NCBI RefSeq assembly: GCF_000024865.1
Contig: NC_013595.1
Coordinates: forward strand, 62,001 to 126,000
Length of the DNA: 64,000 bases
Direction of reading: 5' to 3'
From: Streptosporangium roseum DSM 43021
GTDB taxonomy: Bacteria; Actinomycetota; Actinomycetes; Streptosporangiales; Streptosporangiaceae
The notes under the pieces: generated by a model
What the model was told of the DNA's origin: nothing
The model's input: the letters and a program-made list of their open reading frames with translations, nothing else
Databases searched by the model: none
Translations under genes and position numbers: made by a program
Shown here: piece after piece, positions 7,974 to 17,037 of the stretch
Numbering within the stretch: the first letter of the stretch is position 1
How the letters are laid out: each line of letters opens with the position of its first letter

Positions 7974-8714
7974 ATGGTCCTTGCCCAAGGTGGGGGAGTA
8001 ACACCCATCAGGCTTGCCTGTCTGGATCTGGCAGGCACCACGATCGGTGATATCGCCATGGTCGAACGGGCGTTCGCCGAGGCGATCGCCACGCAGGGCA
8101 TCGTGCCCGGGACCGGTGCGTACGCACGCGCCATGGTGCATGTGCACCGGTCCCGGGGCTGCCCGACGATCGAGGTCTTCCGGGGGATCTTCCCCGACAA
8201 CGAGGCCCAGGCCCAGGCGGCCAACCTGACCTTCGAGCGCTCCTACGAGGGCGCCATCGGGCGCGCGGGTCTGGTCCCGATGCCCGGCACCGTCGAGACG
8301 CTGGAGAAGCTCCGCGCCGCCGACGTCAAGATCTGCCTCATCACCGGCTTCAGCCGGATCACGCTCAACCGTGTGCTGGCCGCCCTGAGCTGGTCGGACA
8401 AGATCGATCTCGCGCTCTGCCCGGAAGACGCCGGGCGCGGCCGCCCCATGCCCGACATGGTCCTCGCCGCGGTTCTGCGCCTCGGCATCGAGGATGTCCG
8501 TCAGGTCGCGGTGGCCGGTGACTCCGAGAGCGACATGCTCTGCGGCCGCCGCTCCGGCGCGTCGGTGGTCGCCGGTGTCCTGACCGGGGTGCACAGCAAG
8601 GAGCGCCTCCTCAAGGGCGGCGCCACGCACATCCTGGACTCCATCGCCGACTTCCCCACCCTGGTGCTCGGCAGCGAGCAGGTGGAGACGCCGGTGTGCG
8701 CCTCGGCCCTCTGA
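7974..8714 (+). CDS. Phosphonatase-like HAD-superfamily hydrolase
   Basis: 246 residues from the ATG of MVLAQGGG; no strong ribosome site is present, so a start a few codons either side is possible. Motif I is CLDLAGTT: the second Asp of ordinary HADs is replaced by Ala, as in phosphonoacetaldehyde hydrolases. Motif II is LITGFS and motifs III/IV are RPMPDMV and VAGDSESDML. A helical cap sits between motifs I and II. The protein probably cleaves a small phosphonate or phosphate ester in the cytosol; the Schiff-base Lys of true phosphonatase is not obvious in the cap, so the substrate is unsure. Confidence 0.85.
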   Translation: MVLAQGGGVTPIRLACLDLAGTTIGDIAMVERAFAEAIATQGIVPGTGAYARAMVHVHRSRGCPTIEVFRGIFPDNEAQAQAANLTFERSYEGAIGRAGLVPMPGTVETLEKLRAADVKICLITGFSRITLNRVLAALSWSDKIDLALCPEDAGRGRPMPDMVLAAVLRLGIEDVRQVAVAGDSESDMLCGRRSGASVVAGVLTGVHSKERLLKGGATHILDSIADFPTLVLGSEQVETPVCASAL

Positions 8715-9049
8715 GCGGGCGGCCGACGGCATCGCCGCGCGGATCCACACCGCCCCGCGCGAGGAGTTCCGCCGCCGCGAGGGCCGCTGGAACCTGCTGA
8801 GCGTTGTACGGCCGCTCGCCGACGAGGTCGAAGGCAGCGCTCCGAACGCGGCGACTGCGCCGAGCGGCGCGGTTCTTCCAACGCTCTGACCGCGGTAGGC
8901 AGGTCGACCGCCCGGCCGGTGCCGCCCTCCTCCAAATGGAGGATGGAGGCCGTCGTCCGTCCGCTGATGACTTGCGCACGGTTGAACGATTCGATGACCA
9001 GAGCCCTTCTCGCACACTCGGTGGGAACCCGTCGAGCTGAGGAGAGATC
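8715..9049 (+). other. 335-bp gap, possible decayed coding sequence
   Basis: Directly after the HAD gene the plus strand reads GRWNLLSVVRPLADEV and similar plausible residues for about 50 codons from near 8720, then stops at about 8889 without a recognisable domain or start. The rest has no support as a gene. This could be a remnant of an acyl-CoA or metabolic gene, or chance. Confidence 0.25.
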
Positions 9050-10192
9050 GTGGTTTCCACCCTGGGATTGCGACCGGTCGGGGAAGGTGAGCGCCGGCTC
9101 GCCCCCGACCTCGCCAGAGGGGCCATGCTGGCGCTGATCGCCGTGGCCAACTCCGCCGCCTACCTGTACGGCCGTCCGTACGGCATCCGGCAGCACATCA
9201 TCGAGCACGACCTGCCGGACCGGGTGACGGGGGCACTGGCCATGACATTCGTGGACGGGCGGGCCTACCCGATGTTCGCCGCGCTGTTCGGCTACGGCAT
9301 GGTGCAGATCTGGAATCGGCGGCGCAGCGATGACGAGGGGCGGCGGGTCCTGAAGCGGCGGAGCCTGTGGCTGCTCGTGTTCGGGGCGGTCCACGGCACG
9401 CTGCTGTTCTCCGGGGACGTGCTCGGCGTCTACGGGCTGCTCGGGCTCGCGCTATGCCGGTTGCTGCGGGTGCGTGACCGGATCCTGCTGATCCTCGCCG
9501 GGGCCTGGCTCGTCCCCGTCGCCCTGTCGTCCGCGCTGGTCTACAGCACACCGCACGGCACGGCACAGCGGTCGTTCTTCTGGTCGCTCGCAATCGAGGA
9601 TCCGCTGACGGCTCTGGCGCTGCGGCCGATCGAGTGGGTGATGACCCCGGTCGGGATGATGGGCGTGGTCACCGCCGCGCTCGTGGGCGTCTGGGCGGGG
9701 CGGCGGGAGCTCCTGACCGTGCCGGACGGGCTGGTACGGCGGGCCGCGGTGTGGGGGCCGCTCGCCGGGACGCTCGGTGGGCTCCCCCTGGGGCTGGTCG
9801 CAGGCGGGTTCCTCGGCGCGGACGGACCCGCCGCGGTGATGGCGCTCAACGCCGCCCACGTGGTGTCGGGCATCGCCGGCGGGCTGGGGTACGCGGCACT
9901 GATCGCTCTGGTCTCGCGGCGGATCGGGACGAGGCGCGGTCCGCTGGTGGCGGCGCTGTCGGCCTGCGGCCAGCGCTCGATGACGTGTTATCTTCTCCAG
10001 TCGGTGGTGTTCGTGACGCTTCTGTCCCCTTATGCGATCGGGCTCGGCGGGCGGCTGGGCTCCGCCGCCACGGTCGCGTTGGCGGCCGGCACGTGGGCCG
10101 CGACGGTGGTCGCGGCTGAGTTCATGCGCAGAGCCGGAGTACGCGGGCCCGCCGAGACACTGCTGCGGCGCCTGACCTATCCGCGCAGATGA
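9050..10192 (+). CDS. DUF418 membrane protein (YeiB-like)
   Basis: 380 residues with roughly nine to ten membrane segments. The start GTG follows GAGGAGAG. Family hallmarks are the early LARGAMLALIAVANSAAYLYG helix, the FVDGRAYPMFAALFGYGM segment (start of the DUF418 fold), and a C-terminal QRSMTCYLLQSVVF that recalls the acyltransferase_3-like superfamily. Function is not established; members are thought to be envelope transporters or acyl transferases. It is only 13 bp upstream of a sensor kinase and probably co-transcribed with the two-component pair, so it may be related to what that system senses. Confidence 0.85.
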   Translation: MVSTLGLRPVGEGERRLAPDLARGAMLALIAVANSAAYLYGRPYGIRQHIIEHDLPDRVTGALAMTFVDGRAYPMFAALFGYGMVQIWNRRRSDDEGRRVLKRRSLWLLVFGAVHGTLLFSGDVLGVYGLLGLALCRLLRVRDRILLILAGAWLVPVALSSALVYSTPHGTAQRSFFWSLAIEDPLTALALRPIEWVMTPVGMMGVVTAALVGVWAGRRELLTVPDGLVRRAAVWGPLAGTLGGLPLGLVAGGFLGADGPAAVMALNAAHVVSGIAGGLGYAALIALVSRRIGTRRGPLVAALSACGQRSMTCYLLQSVVFVTLLSPYAIGLGGRLGSAATVALAAGTWAATVVAAEFMRRAGVRGPAETLLRRLTYPRR

Positions 10193-10205
10193 GAGCGGGG
10201 GCGGC

Positions 10206-11435
10206 GTGCTGCGGATTCACGACTGGGACAGGGTGTGGCGCGCCCTGCCGCTGGGCTTCCTCGGAGTGGCGACCCTGATCGCGGAGGCCGACCCGTCGGT
10301 GCCGTCGCACGACCGGGCCGTCACGATCGCGCTGGCCGCCGCCGTGGCGGTGTGGCACTGGTGGATGGTGCTGGCGCACCCCGACTGGCCGGAGCGGGCG
10401 CTGGCACCGATGGCGTGCTACTTCGCCGGGCTCCTCGCGCTGGCGTGGGTGCTGTCCTCGCGCCACCCGGCGTACGGGCTCCTGGTGTTCGCCTGCTTCC
10501 CCATGGCCTTCGCGGCGCTTCCCGGCCGGTACGCCTACCTCGGAGTGGCCACCACGGCGCTCGTCGCCGTAGGCGGCCCGTCCGCCCTTCTGGACGCCGA
10601 GAGCTCCTGGCAGAGTGTTCCGATGCTCACCGGAGCGGTGCTGGCGGCGTTCATCGGCTGGAGCATCAGGGCCATGGAGGCCGAGGTCGAACGCCGGCAC
10701 GCCGCCAACCGGGCGCTGGAGAGCGCCAACCTCCGCCTCGCCCGGCTCGGGGAGGAGAACGCCGAGCTGCAGGGCAGACTGCTGGCCGCGGCCCGCCAGA
10801 CCGGTGTCGCCGGGGAGCGCGGCCGGCTGGCGAGGGAGTTCCACGACACCGTCGCACAGGGCCTGGTGGCCATCGTCACGCAGATCGAGGCCACCGAGGA
10901 GGCCGTGAACGACGCCGACGCGGTGCGGCGGCGGCTGGCCGTCGTCCGGAGCCTCGCCAGGGAGAGCCTGGCCGAAGTCCGCCGCTCCTTGGACGACCTG
11001 CGCCCCGGGCCGCTGGCGGAGACCAGACTGCCTGAGGCGTTGTCGGCGCTGGTCTCCGGCTGGAGCGCCACGCATGAGCTGCCCGCCATGCTCACCGTCA
11101 CCGGCACCGCCCGGCTGCTGCATCCCGAGGTCGAGGTGACCGTGTACCGGGCCGTGCAGGAGGCGCTGGCCAACGTGGCCCGGCACGCCGAAGCCGGCAA
11201 GACCGGCGTCACCCTGTCATACATGGAGGATGTAGTGGTGGCCGATATCCGGGACGATGGAGTGGGATTCGACTCCTCCGGAGCGGGTGGCGGAGGTTTC
11301 GGGCTCACCGCCATGCGGCAGCGGGTCGTCAGGCTCGCCGGGAACGTCGAGGTGGAGTCCGCACCCGGTCAGGGCACCGCTGTCAGCGTGACAGTCCCCG
11401 CGATCCCCGCCGAGGCCGAACGGGAGGCGACGTGA
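10206..11435 (+). CDS. Sensor histidine kinase, NarL/DesK type (HisKA_3)
   Basis: 409 residues. The N-terminal 150 residues form about five to six membrane helices with very short loops, a membrane-sensing arrangement. A coiled coil (about 165-205) precedes the dimerisation motif ERGRLAREFHDTVAQG with phospho-His213. The ATPase domain has an N-box QEALANVARHAE and G boxes IRDDGVGF and GGFGLTAMRQR. GTG start with a purine-rich site. Its 3' end overlaps the response regulator by 4 bp (GTGA), so the pair is translationally coupled. Confidence 0.93.
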   Translation: MLRIHDWDRVWRALPLGFLGVATLIAEADPSVPSHDRAVTIALAAAVAVWHWWMVLAHPDWPERALAPMACYFAGLLALAWVLSSRHPAYGLLVFACFPMAFAALPGRYAYLGVATTALVAVGGPSALLDAESSWQSVPMLTGAVLAAFIGWSIRAMEAEVERRHAANRALESANLRLARLGEENAELQGRLLAAARQTGVAGERGRLAREFHDTVAQGLVAIVTQIEATEEAVNDADAVRRRLAVVRSLARESLAEVRRSLDDLRPGPLAETRLPEALSALVSGWSATHELPAMLTVTGTARLLHPEVEVTVYRAVQEALANVARHAEAGKTGVTLSYMEDVVVADIRDDGVGFDSSGAGGGGFGLTAMRQRVVRLAGNVEVESAPGQGTAVSVTVPAIPAEAEREAT

Positions 11436-12055
11436 GCGTACGGCTGGTGATCGTGGATGACCACCCCGTCGTACGGGACGGCCTGCGGGGCATGTTCGTG
11501 GAACAAGCCGACCTGGAGGTCGTGGGCGAGGCGGAGGACGGGGAGCGAGGGCTGGCCGTGGCCCTGCGGGAGCGACCCGACGTCGTGCTGACCGACCTGC
11601 GCATGCCCGGACTCGGGGGAGCGAAGTTCATCGGGCTGCTGGCGGAACGGGTGCCTTCGGCCCGTGTGCTGGTTCTGACCACCTACGACGGCGACGATGA
11701 CGTGCTGCCCGCGCTGACCGCGGGCGCGATCGGCTACCTGCTCAAGGACTCCCCGCGCGAGGAGGTCTTCCGCGCCGTGCGGGCGGCGGCGCTGGGGGAG
11801 ACGGTGCTGTCTCCGGCCGTGGCCGCCCGCCTGCTCAACCGAGTCCGCACGCCCGCTCCCGCCGAGCTGAGCGGACGTGAACGGACCGTACTCGCCCTGG
11901 TCGCGCGTGGCTCCACCAACAAGGAGGCGGCCGCGGCACTGTTCATCAGCGAGACGACAGTGAAGACCCACCTGGCACACATCTACACAAAGCTGGGCGT
12001 CTCTGACCGAGCCTCGGCCGTGGCCGTCGCCTACAGTCGCGGCCTGCTGCCATGA
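11432..12055 (+). CDS. LuxR/NarL-family response regulator
   Basis: 207 residues: receiver domain with DDHPVVRD, phospho-Asp55 in VVLTDLRMP, Thr in LVLTTYDG and Lys in YLLKDSP, followed by a GerE helix-turn-helix (LSGRERTVLALVARG ... ISETTVKTHLAHIYTKLGV). It is the cognate partner of the overlapping kinase. The targets are unknown; DUF418 in the same transcription unit is a likely associate. A 14-bp direct repeat (CCTTTCTCCTGATG-like, near 12134-12163) follows the stop. Confidence 0.93.
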   Translation: MSVRLVIVDDHPVVRDGLRGMFVEQADLEVVGEAEDGERGLAVALRERPDVVLTDLRMPGLGGAKFIGLLAERVPSARVLVLTTYDGDDDVLPALTAGAIGYLLKDSPREEVFRAVRAAALGETVLSPAVAARLLNRVRTPAPAELSGRERTVLALVARGSTNKEAAAALFISETTVKTHLAHIYTKLGVSDRASAVAVAYSRGLLP

Positions 12056-12234
12056 CGATCCGGAGCGTCCGCAGAGAAGAACCTGAGCCTCTGCCGGCGA
12101 ACCACGGACCTGGGAGAAGGAACGCCGCCGTTCGAGGCCTTTCTCCTGATGCCTTTCTCCTGACGGATGAAAGAGCGCGTCTCCGCGGCCCCGGCGGCGA
12201 GCGGATCTCTTCGGGGATATCCCGCGGCCGGGCG

Positions 12235-12263
12235 TTGCGATAAATTACCCTTGGTGGCAATGT
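12235..12263 (+). promoter_or_regulatory. Possible promoter of the geosmin synthase gene
   Basis: TTGCGA at 12235-12240 and CAATGT at 12258-12263 are separated by 17 bp, in the only AT-richer part of the 258-bp gap before the gene. Start of transcription would be near 12270, leaving a leader of about 44 nt. The -10 match is only moderate. Confidence 0.35.
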
Positions 12264-12313
12264 CTTTACCCTGAGTGAATCGCATCGGTCGGCCCAAGAG
12301 AGTAGGCGCGCTC

Positions 12314-14551
12314 ATGCAGGCTTTCACATTGCCCGAGTTCTACATGCCATATCCCGCCAGGATCAATCCTCATATGGAGCGTTCCCGCGCGCACAGTGCG
12401 GCCTGGGCCCGGCAGATGGGCATGCTCGACGCACCCAAGCCCGGCGGCGGCGTCGTGTGGGACGACGCCGAGCTGGCCAGGATGGACTACGCGCTGATGT
12501 GCGCCTACACCCACCCCGACTGCGACGGCCCCACCCTGGACCTGATCACCGACTGGTACGTCTGGGTGTTCTTCTTCGACGACCACTTCCTTGAGCAGTT
12601 CAAGTACTCCCGCGACCTGCTCGGGGCGAAGGCCTACCTCGACCACCTCGAACTGTTCATGACCGCGGACGGAGAGACGCCGCCGGAGCCGGCCAACCCG
12701 GCCGAGGCGGGGCTGAAAGACCTCTGGGAGCGTACGGTTCCGGCGATGTCGCACGGGTGGCGGCAGCGCTTCATCACCAGCACGCACAACCTGATGGTGG
12801 AGTCGATGTGGGAGCTGGACAACATCGACCGCGGCCGGATCGCCAACCCGATCGAATACGTGCAGATGCGGCGGAGGGTCGGCGGCGCACCCTGGTCGGC
12901 CAACCTCGTCGAATACGCCGTCGGCGCGGAGATCCCCGACGGTCTGGCCGGGACGAGGCCGATGCGGGTCCTGTCGGACACGTTCTCGGACGCGGTGCAC
13001 CTGCGCAACGACCTGTTCTCCTACCAGCGCGAGGTCCAGGAGGAGGGCGAGAACTCCAACGCGGTGCTGGTCTTCGAGCGGTTCTTCGACTGCCCGACGC
13101 AGGAGGCCGCCGAGCTCGTCAACGACCTGCTGACCTCCCGGCTGCAGCAGTTCGAGAACACGACGCTGATCGAGGTCCCGGCCCTGCTGGCCGAGAACAC
13201 CGTGCCCGTGCACGAGCAGCTCGGGGTCGCCGCCTACGTCAAGGGTCTGCAGGACTGGCAGTCCGGCGGACACGAGTGGCACGCGAGATCCAGCCGGTAC
13301 ATGAACGAAGGCGCCGCCTCGGGCCCCGCCGGTGTGCTGAGAGGCCCGACCGGCCTGGGCACCTCCGCCGCCGTACCGACGCTCTCCCCGGCACGGCTGG
13401 GCCTGCGGCGCAGGTCCCAGCAGCAGTCCCACAGGCCGTTCCAGCCGGTGGGGCATCTGCCGCTGCCGGATCTCTACATGCCCTACCCGGTCCGCACCAG
13501 CCCCCACCTGGACGCCGCGCGACGCTACGCAGTCGGCTGGGCGCGGCGGATGGGCATGTTCGACGCGATACCCGGGGTGGAAGCCGGCGGGTTGTGGGAC
13601 GAGCGGCGCTTCATCGGCTTCGACTTCGCCCACTGCGCCGCGATGATCCACGCGGACGCGAGCCCCGAACAGCTCAACCTGTCCTCTGACTGGCTGGCCT
13701 GGGGCACGTACGGTGACGACTACTTCCCCGCGGTGTTCGGGGCGCCCCGCGACCTCGTGGCGGCGAAGCTCTGCAACGAACGGCTGTCGGCGTTCATGCC
13801 GCTGGACGCCGGGGCCACCCCGGAGCCGACGAACCCGATCGAGCGGGGGCTGGAGGACCTGTGGCGGCGCACCGCGGAGCCGATGAGCGTGCCCGCCCGG
13901 CAGCAGTTCCGCGAGGCGGTCGAGGACATGACCGCCGGCTGGCTGTGGGAGCTGGTCAACCAGACCCAGCACCGTGTCCCCGATCCGGTCGACTACATCG
14001 AGATGCGCCGCAAGACGTTCGGGTCGGACATGACGATGAGCCTGGCCCGGCTCGCGCACTCGGACATGATGCCTGCGGAGATCTACCAGACACGGGTCAT
14101 GCGGGAGCTGGACACCGCGGCGCAGGACTACGCCTGTTTCACCAACGACCTGTTCTCCTACCAGAAGGAGATCGAGTTCGAGGGTGAGGTCCACAACCTC
14201 GTCCTGGTCGTGGAGAACTTCCTGGAAGTGGACAGGTGGAAGGCCCGGGACGTCGTGGCCGACCTGATGACAGCGCGGATGCAGCAGTTCGAGCACATCG
14301 TCGCCAACGGCCTGCCGGCGCTGTTCGACGATTTCGCCCTCGACGAGCAGGCCCGCAGGATTCTCACCCGCCATGCCGACGACCTCAAGGAGTGGATGTC
14401 GGGAATCCTCGAATGGCACCGTAGGTGCGCGCGATACACCGAGGCCGAGCTCCGGCGCAGCCGCCTTCCGGGAGCGCCGGCGGGCTTCTCGCTTCTGCCC
14501 GCAGGGCTGGGCACCTCGGCGGTGCGGGTCGGGGCCGGCAGGCGGGGCTGA
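12314..14551 (+). CDS. geoA: Geosmin synthase (bifunctional germacradienol/geosmin synthase)
   Basis: 745 residues made of two terpene-synthase domains, close to the 726 of the Streptomyces coelicolor enzyme. N-terminal half: FYMPYPARINPH entry, metal motif DDHFLE at 89-94 and NDLFSYQRE from Asn232, which converts farnesyl diphosphate to germacradienol and germacrene D. C-terminal half: the repeated LYMPYPVRTSPH, DDYFP from about 468 and NDLFSYQKE from Asn611, which turns germacradienol into geosmin with loss of acetone. Both metal sites look intact. A linker rich in Pro/Arg/Gln lies at about 335-380. The gene stands alone, as is usual. Confidence 0.97.
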   Translation: MQAFTLPEFYMPYPARINPHMERSRAHSAAWARQMGMLDAPKPGGGVVWDDAELARMDYALMCAYTHPDCDGPTLDLITDWYVWVFFFDDHFLEQFKYSRDLLGAKAYLDHLELFMTADGETPPEPANPAEAGLKDLWERTVPAMSHGWRQRFITSTHNLMVESMWELDNIDRGRIANPIEYVQMRRRVGGAPWSANLVEYAVGAEIPDGLAGTRPMRVLSDTFSDAVHLRNDLFSYQREVQEEGENSNAVLVFERFFDCPTQEAAELVNDLLTSRLQQFENTTLIEVPALLAENTVPVHEQLGVAAYVKGLQDWQSGGHEWHARSSRYMNEGAASGPAGVLRGPTGLGTSAAVPTLSPARLGLRRRSQQQSHRPFQPVGHLPLPDLYMPYPVRTSPHLDAARRYAVGWARRMGMFDAIPGVEAGGLWDERRFIGFDFAHCAAMIHADASPEQLNLSSDWLAWGTYGDDYFPAVFGAPRDLVAAKLCNERLSAFMPLDAGATPEPTNPIERGLEDLWRRTAEPMSVPARQQFREAVEDMTAGWLWELVNQTQHRVPDPVDYIEMRRKTFGSDMTMSLARLAHSDMMPAEIYQTRVMRELDTAAQDYACFTNDLFSYQKEIEFEGEVHNLVLVVENFLEVDRWKARDVVADLMTARMQQFEHIVANGLPALFDDFALDEQARRILTRHADDLKEWMSGILEWHRRCARYTEAELRRSRLPGAPAGFSLLPAGLGTSAVRVGAGRRG

Positions 14552-14990
14552 ACGGACGGCCGGGCAGGGCGTACCACGGGTGAAGCGGAGCCGGGCAGGT
14601 CGAATTCCAGCCGCGCCTCTTCCCGGCTCCGCCTGGGAAACAGATATGCGGTCCCCACCGACACCCATCGCACCTACCGGCCCCCACCGGCTCCAGGCCG
14701 GTGGGGGCCGGAACCTCCATCCGGACGGCGGTCGTCCCCCTTTTCCCACTTTCCCTCCGGACGGCGGGCGAGCGGGCAGGCCGGGCCGTCACGGCATGGC
14801 CGCCGCTCCGACCACGCCACCATCGAGCGCGCGGACCTTGTCGCCGGTCGCCCGTGCCGGCCCTCAACGGCATGGTGCGGCTTCTCACCGTGCCGTGGCT
14901 TCTCGCCATGGCCTTGCGGTGCCCGCCCTGTCGATCCGCATCGTCACCAACCCGCCTGGGCAAGGACACCCCGATGCCTGGTCGGTGCGA
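14552..14990. other. 439-bp convergent intergenic region
   Basis: Lies between geoA (rightward) and the nuclease-like gene (leftward). Apart from the strong hairpin at 14677-14711 no gene or repeat is supported; translated frames here are Arg/Pro/Ser-rich noise. Confidence 0.5.
14677..14711. terminator. Hairpin terminator downstream of geoA
   Basis: CCGGCCCCCACCGG and CCGGTGGGGGCCGG make a perfect 14-bp stem around CTCCAGG. It has no T-run, as common in actinobacterial terminators, and sits 126 bp past the geoA stop; it could serve both convergent genes. Confidence 0.65.
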
Positions 14991-15746
14991 CTAGCGTTCG
15001 CAGACCAGGCCGTCGCCGTCACGATCCTGATACCAGGCGTATTCGGGGTCGACGCCCCGCCGGTAAGGTCCGTAACCCGCGGCGTTCGCCTCCCCGCACG
15101 TCCGGAAGCGCGGGTCATTCCCGGTGCTTCCCGTGTCACTCGGCTTCGGGGTGGGGCTCGGCTTCGAGGTGGGAGTCGGCTTCGAGGTGGGGCTCGGCTT
15201 CGGCGGGTTCGGAGTCCCGGTCGGGGTCGGGGCGGGTGTCGGAGTGGCCGTGCCGCCGCACTTTCCGGACCAGACCCGGAGACGTTCCCTGGCGGCCTTC
15301 GCCTCCATCTTCCTCAGGCTTTCGGTGAACCGGTCATTCGGTGTCATGGACTTCCATTTCGCATAGCCGTACCGAATGAGGTTTTGGTTGACGAAAACGC
15401 CATCGGAATTCCAGACATAGAGAAGGTTCAGGCCATTCCTGTCCCGCGGTTTCCTGTCGGCCAGCGTGTACGCCGTGGAGCCCACCGGCATCAGCTTGGC
15501 CGCCCGCGCGGTCGCCTCCTTCGCCCAGCACTCCTTTCCGCCGGGCGCGTTCACCTCCAGCACCCTGACCTTCGCCTCCTTCCGCCCGATGAGAAGAACC
15601 AGGGTGTCACCGTCGATGATCTTCTTCACCTTCGCCCGGACCGTCCCCTCCGGCACGTTCGGTGCGACGCCGGCCGGAAGGGCGAAGCCCGCGGTGGCGA
15701 ATGTGACCACGGCGGCCAAGGTGATCGACGTGATGCCTCTTCTCAC
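14991..15746 (-). CDS. Secreted nuclease-fold (SNase-like) protein with Excalibur domain
   Basis: 251 residues. A signal peptide (about 1-26) is followed by a staphylococcal-nuclease fold (about 35-160: KKIIDGDTLVLL, VRVLEVNAPG, NLIRYGYAKW), a Pro/Thr/Ser/Lys linker (about 165-207) and a C-terminal Excalibur calcium-binding motif DRDGDGLVCER. Of the SNase catalytic set, the first Arg is present in VRVLEV, but the usual DTPE is NAPG and the second Arg (YGR in the family) is Leu in RNGLNLLYVW, so nuclease activity is doubtful. The gene and its upstream gap are noticeably less GC-rich than neighbours. It probably acts outside the cell. Confidence 0.85.
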   Translation of the reverse strand: MRRGITSITLAAVVTFATAGFALPAGVAPNVPEGTVRAKVKKIIDGDTLVLLIGRKEAKVRVLEVNAPGGKECWAKEATARAAKLMPVGSTAYTLADRKPRDRNGLNLLYVWNSDGVFVNQNLIRYGYAKWKSMTPNDRFTESLRKMEAKAARERLRVWSGKCGGTATPTPAPTPTGTPNPPKPSPTSKPTPTSKPSPTPKPSDTGSTGNDPRFRTCGEANAAGYGPYRRGVDPEYAWYQDRDGDGLVCER

Positions 15747-16015
15747 ACGAAACTCCTGATGCTTGAGGGAGATGGACCGTCAAGCTAGCAGAATTTGGAC
15801 CGTTTGAATGCGAAATCAATGGACATAAAAGAAATGCGCTAAATGACAATAATGGGCAGGAGATAACGGGCGCCCCCGCCCCGCCCGTGCGGCGCCTGAG
15901 CCGCCAGAGGGCGGGCGCGGGGGCCAAGTGGCGCGGAAGCGGGTCTTGTTGCTACGGTGTACGACTGAAGCAAGTCGTAAGCGGAGCATGTGCGCAGGTC
16001 AACGGCTTGAATCAC

Positions 16016-16091
16016 GGGGCCTTAGCTCAGTTGGCAGAGCGCCTGCTTTGCAAGCAGGATGTCAGGAGTTCGAATCTCCTAGGCTCCACCA
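16016..16091 (+). tRNA. tRNA-Ala (anticodon TGC)
   Basis: Full cloverleaf: acceptor GGGGCCT pairs with AGGCTCC, D-arm TAGCTCAGTTGGCAGAGC, anticodon stem CCTGC/GCAGG around TTTGCAA (anticodon TGC), T-arm AGGAG TTCGAAT CTCCT, and an encoded CCA end. In related genomes a tRNA-Ala follows gyrA and tRNA-Ile at this place. The 3' end borders a broken integrase gene, so it is the probable attachment site of a lost element. Confidence 0.97.
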
Positions 16092-16110
16092 TCCTCAGGA
16101 CACACAAAAA

Positions 16111-16150
16111 CCCAGGTCAGGGATGATCTCTCAAGATCCCTCAACCTGGG
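16111..16150 (+). terminator. Hairpin after tRNA-Ala
   Basis: CCCAGGT and AGGGAT pair with ATCCCT and ACCTGGG in a two-part stem with small internal mismatches, starting 20 bases past the tRNA. It would end the tRNA transcript; it also separates the tRNA from the leftward integrase remnant. Confidence 0.6.
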
Positions 16151-16206
16151 CTTCGCGCGTGCTGGGAGGCTTTTGGGAGCCGTACAGCACGGAAATACAG
16201 CAACGG

Positions 16207-16980
16207 CTACGAACCGAGCTGCTTGCCCAGCCGTTTGAGCGCCTTGCGGGTCTCCTCCGACGAGACCTCGCTGTAGATGTTCATTGTGACCGAGATCTGG
16301 CTGTGCCGGAGGATCTGCATCGCCACGCGCGGGTGGACGTCGAGTGCGACGAGGAGAGACGCGCAGGTCTTGCGGGTCGCGTGCACATGGACCTTGCGGA
16401 CCTTCGCCTTGTCGCATGCGTTGGCGAAGCTGCGCCGGAAGTTCGATGGTTCGACCGGTCGCCCGCTCGCGGTGGTGAAGACGAGCCCGGTCTCCTGCCA
16501 TGACTCCCCCGCGGCTTCACGGGCTTCGTCGCATGCCCGTCGACGGGCACGGAGCGCCGCCGTCACGATCTCCGGAAACGGTAACGAGGCGTCCGTCTTG
16601 GTCTGCCGGTGGAGCAGTTGGCCGGCGACCCGCTGGAGCTGCCAGCCGATGGTCATCTCGGCGCTGCCGAGGTCGACGTCCTGCCACCGGAGCCCGAGCG
16701 CCTCCCCCGGGCGCAGACCGAGCACCAGGACCAGGACGTAGGCCGGATACATCGGGTCCTCACGTGTCCGGGCCGACTCCAGGAAGGCACGAGCCTCGTC
16801 GGCGGACCGGAGCTTGACCTTGCGCTTTCGAGGGACCGACATCTTGACGTTGGCCGCGACGTTGCGGGTGAGGACCTCCTCGCGTACGGCGCTGCTCAGC
16901 GCGGCGCGCAAGGTCATGTAGGCATCGTGGACGGTCCACTCGGACGCCGTCCGCGTCGCCGTCGCCGACCTGAAGGATAA
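16207..16980 (-). pseudogene. Tyrosine recombinase (integrase), N-terminally truncated
   Basis: About 255 codons of the C-terminal part survive; phage/AICE integrases of this type are about 380-400 residues. A piece of the core-binding domain (TVHDAYMTLRAALSSAV) leads into a complete catalytic domain: Arg in LGLRPGEALGLRW, Lys in the QTKTDASLP hairpin, HATRKTCASLL (HxxR), LRHSQ and nucleophile MNIYSEV. The N-terminal SAM-like domain is missing; upstream of about 16980 the frame is fused to the start of a different gene. An ATG at 16917 could still start a 236-residue product. It lies directly beside tRNA-Ala, as in elements that integrate into a tRNA 3' end. Confidence 0.8.
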
Positions 16981-17029
16981 GCAGCAGCAGCGGGCCGGTG
17001 CCGCGGACGGGCAGCACGTGGGTCTTCAT
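16949..17029 (-). pseudogene. Truncated 5' end of a second alpha/beta hydrolase gene
   Basis: From an ATG at 17029 the minus strand reads MKTHVLPVRGTGPLLLLILQ and then a GDGDADG stretch. This resembles the start of the intact hydrolase just upstream (YYEVRGTGPVLLISQSGEGDA). After about 27 codons the similarity ends and the sequence becomes integrase in another frame. It begins 8 bp past the intact hydrolase's stop. It looks like a leftover from a duplication or from an exchange whose breakpoint joined the two gene fragments. Confidence 0.6.
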
Positions 17030-17037
17030 TGCGGGAG

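Noticed and set aside
12314..14551. A terpene biosynthetic gene cluster around geoA
   Set aside because: The neighbours (two-component system, secreted nuclease-like protein) have no tailoring or prenyl-transfer role; geoA normally stands alone.
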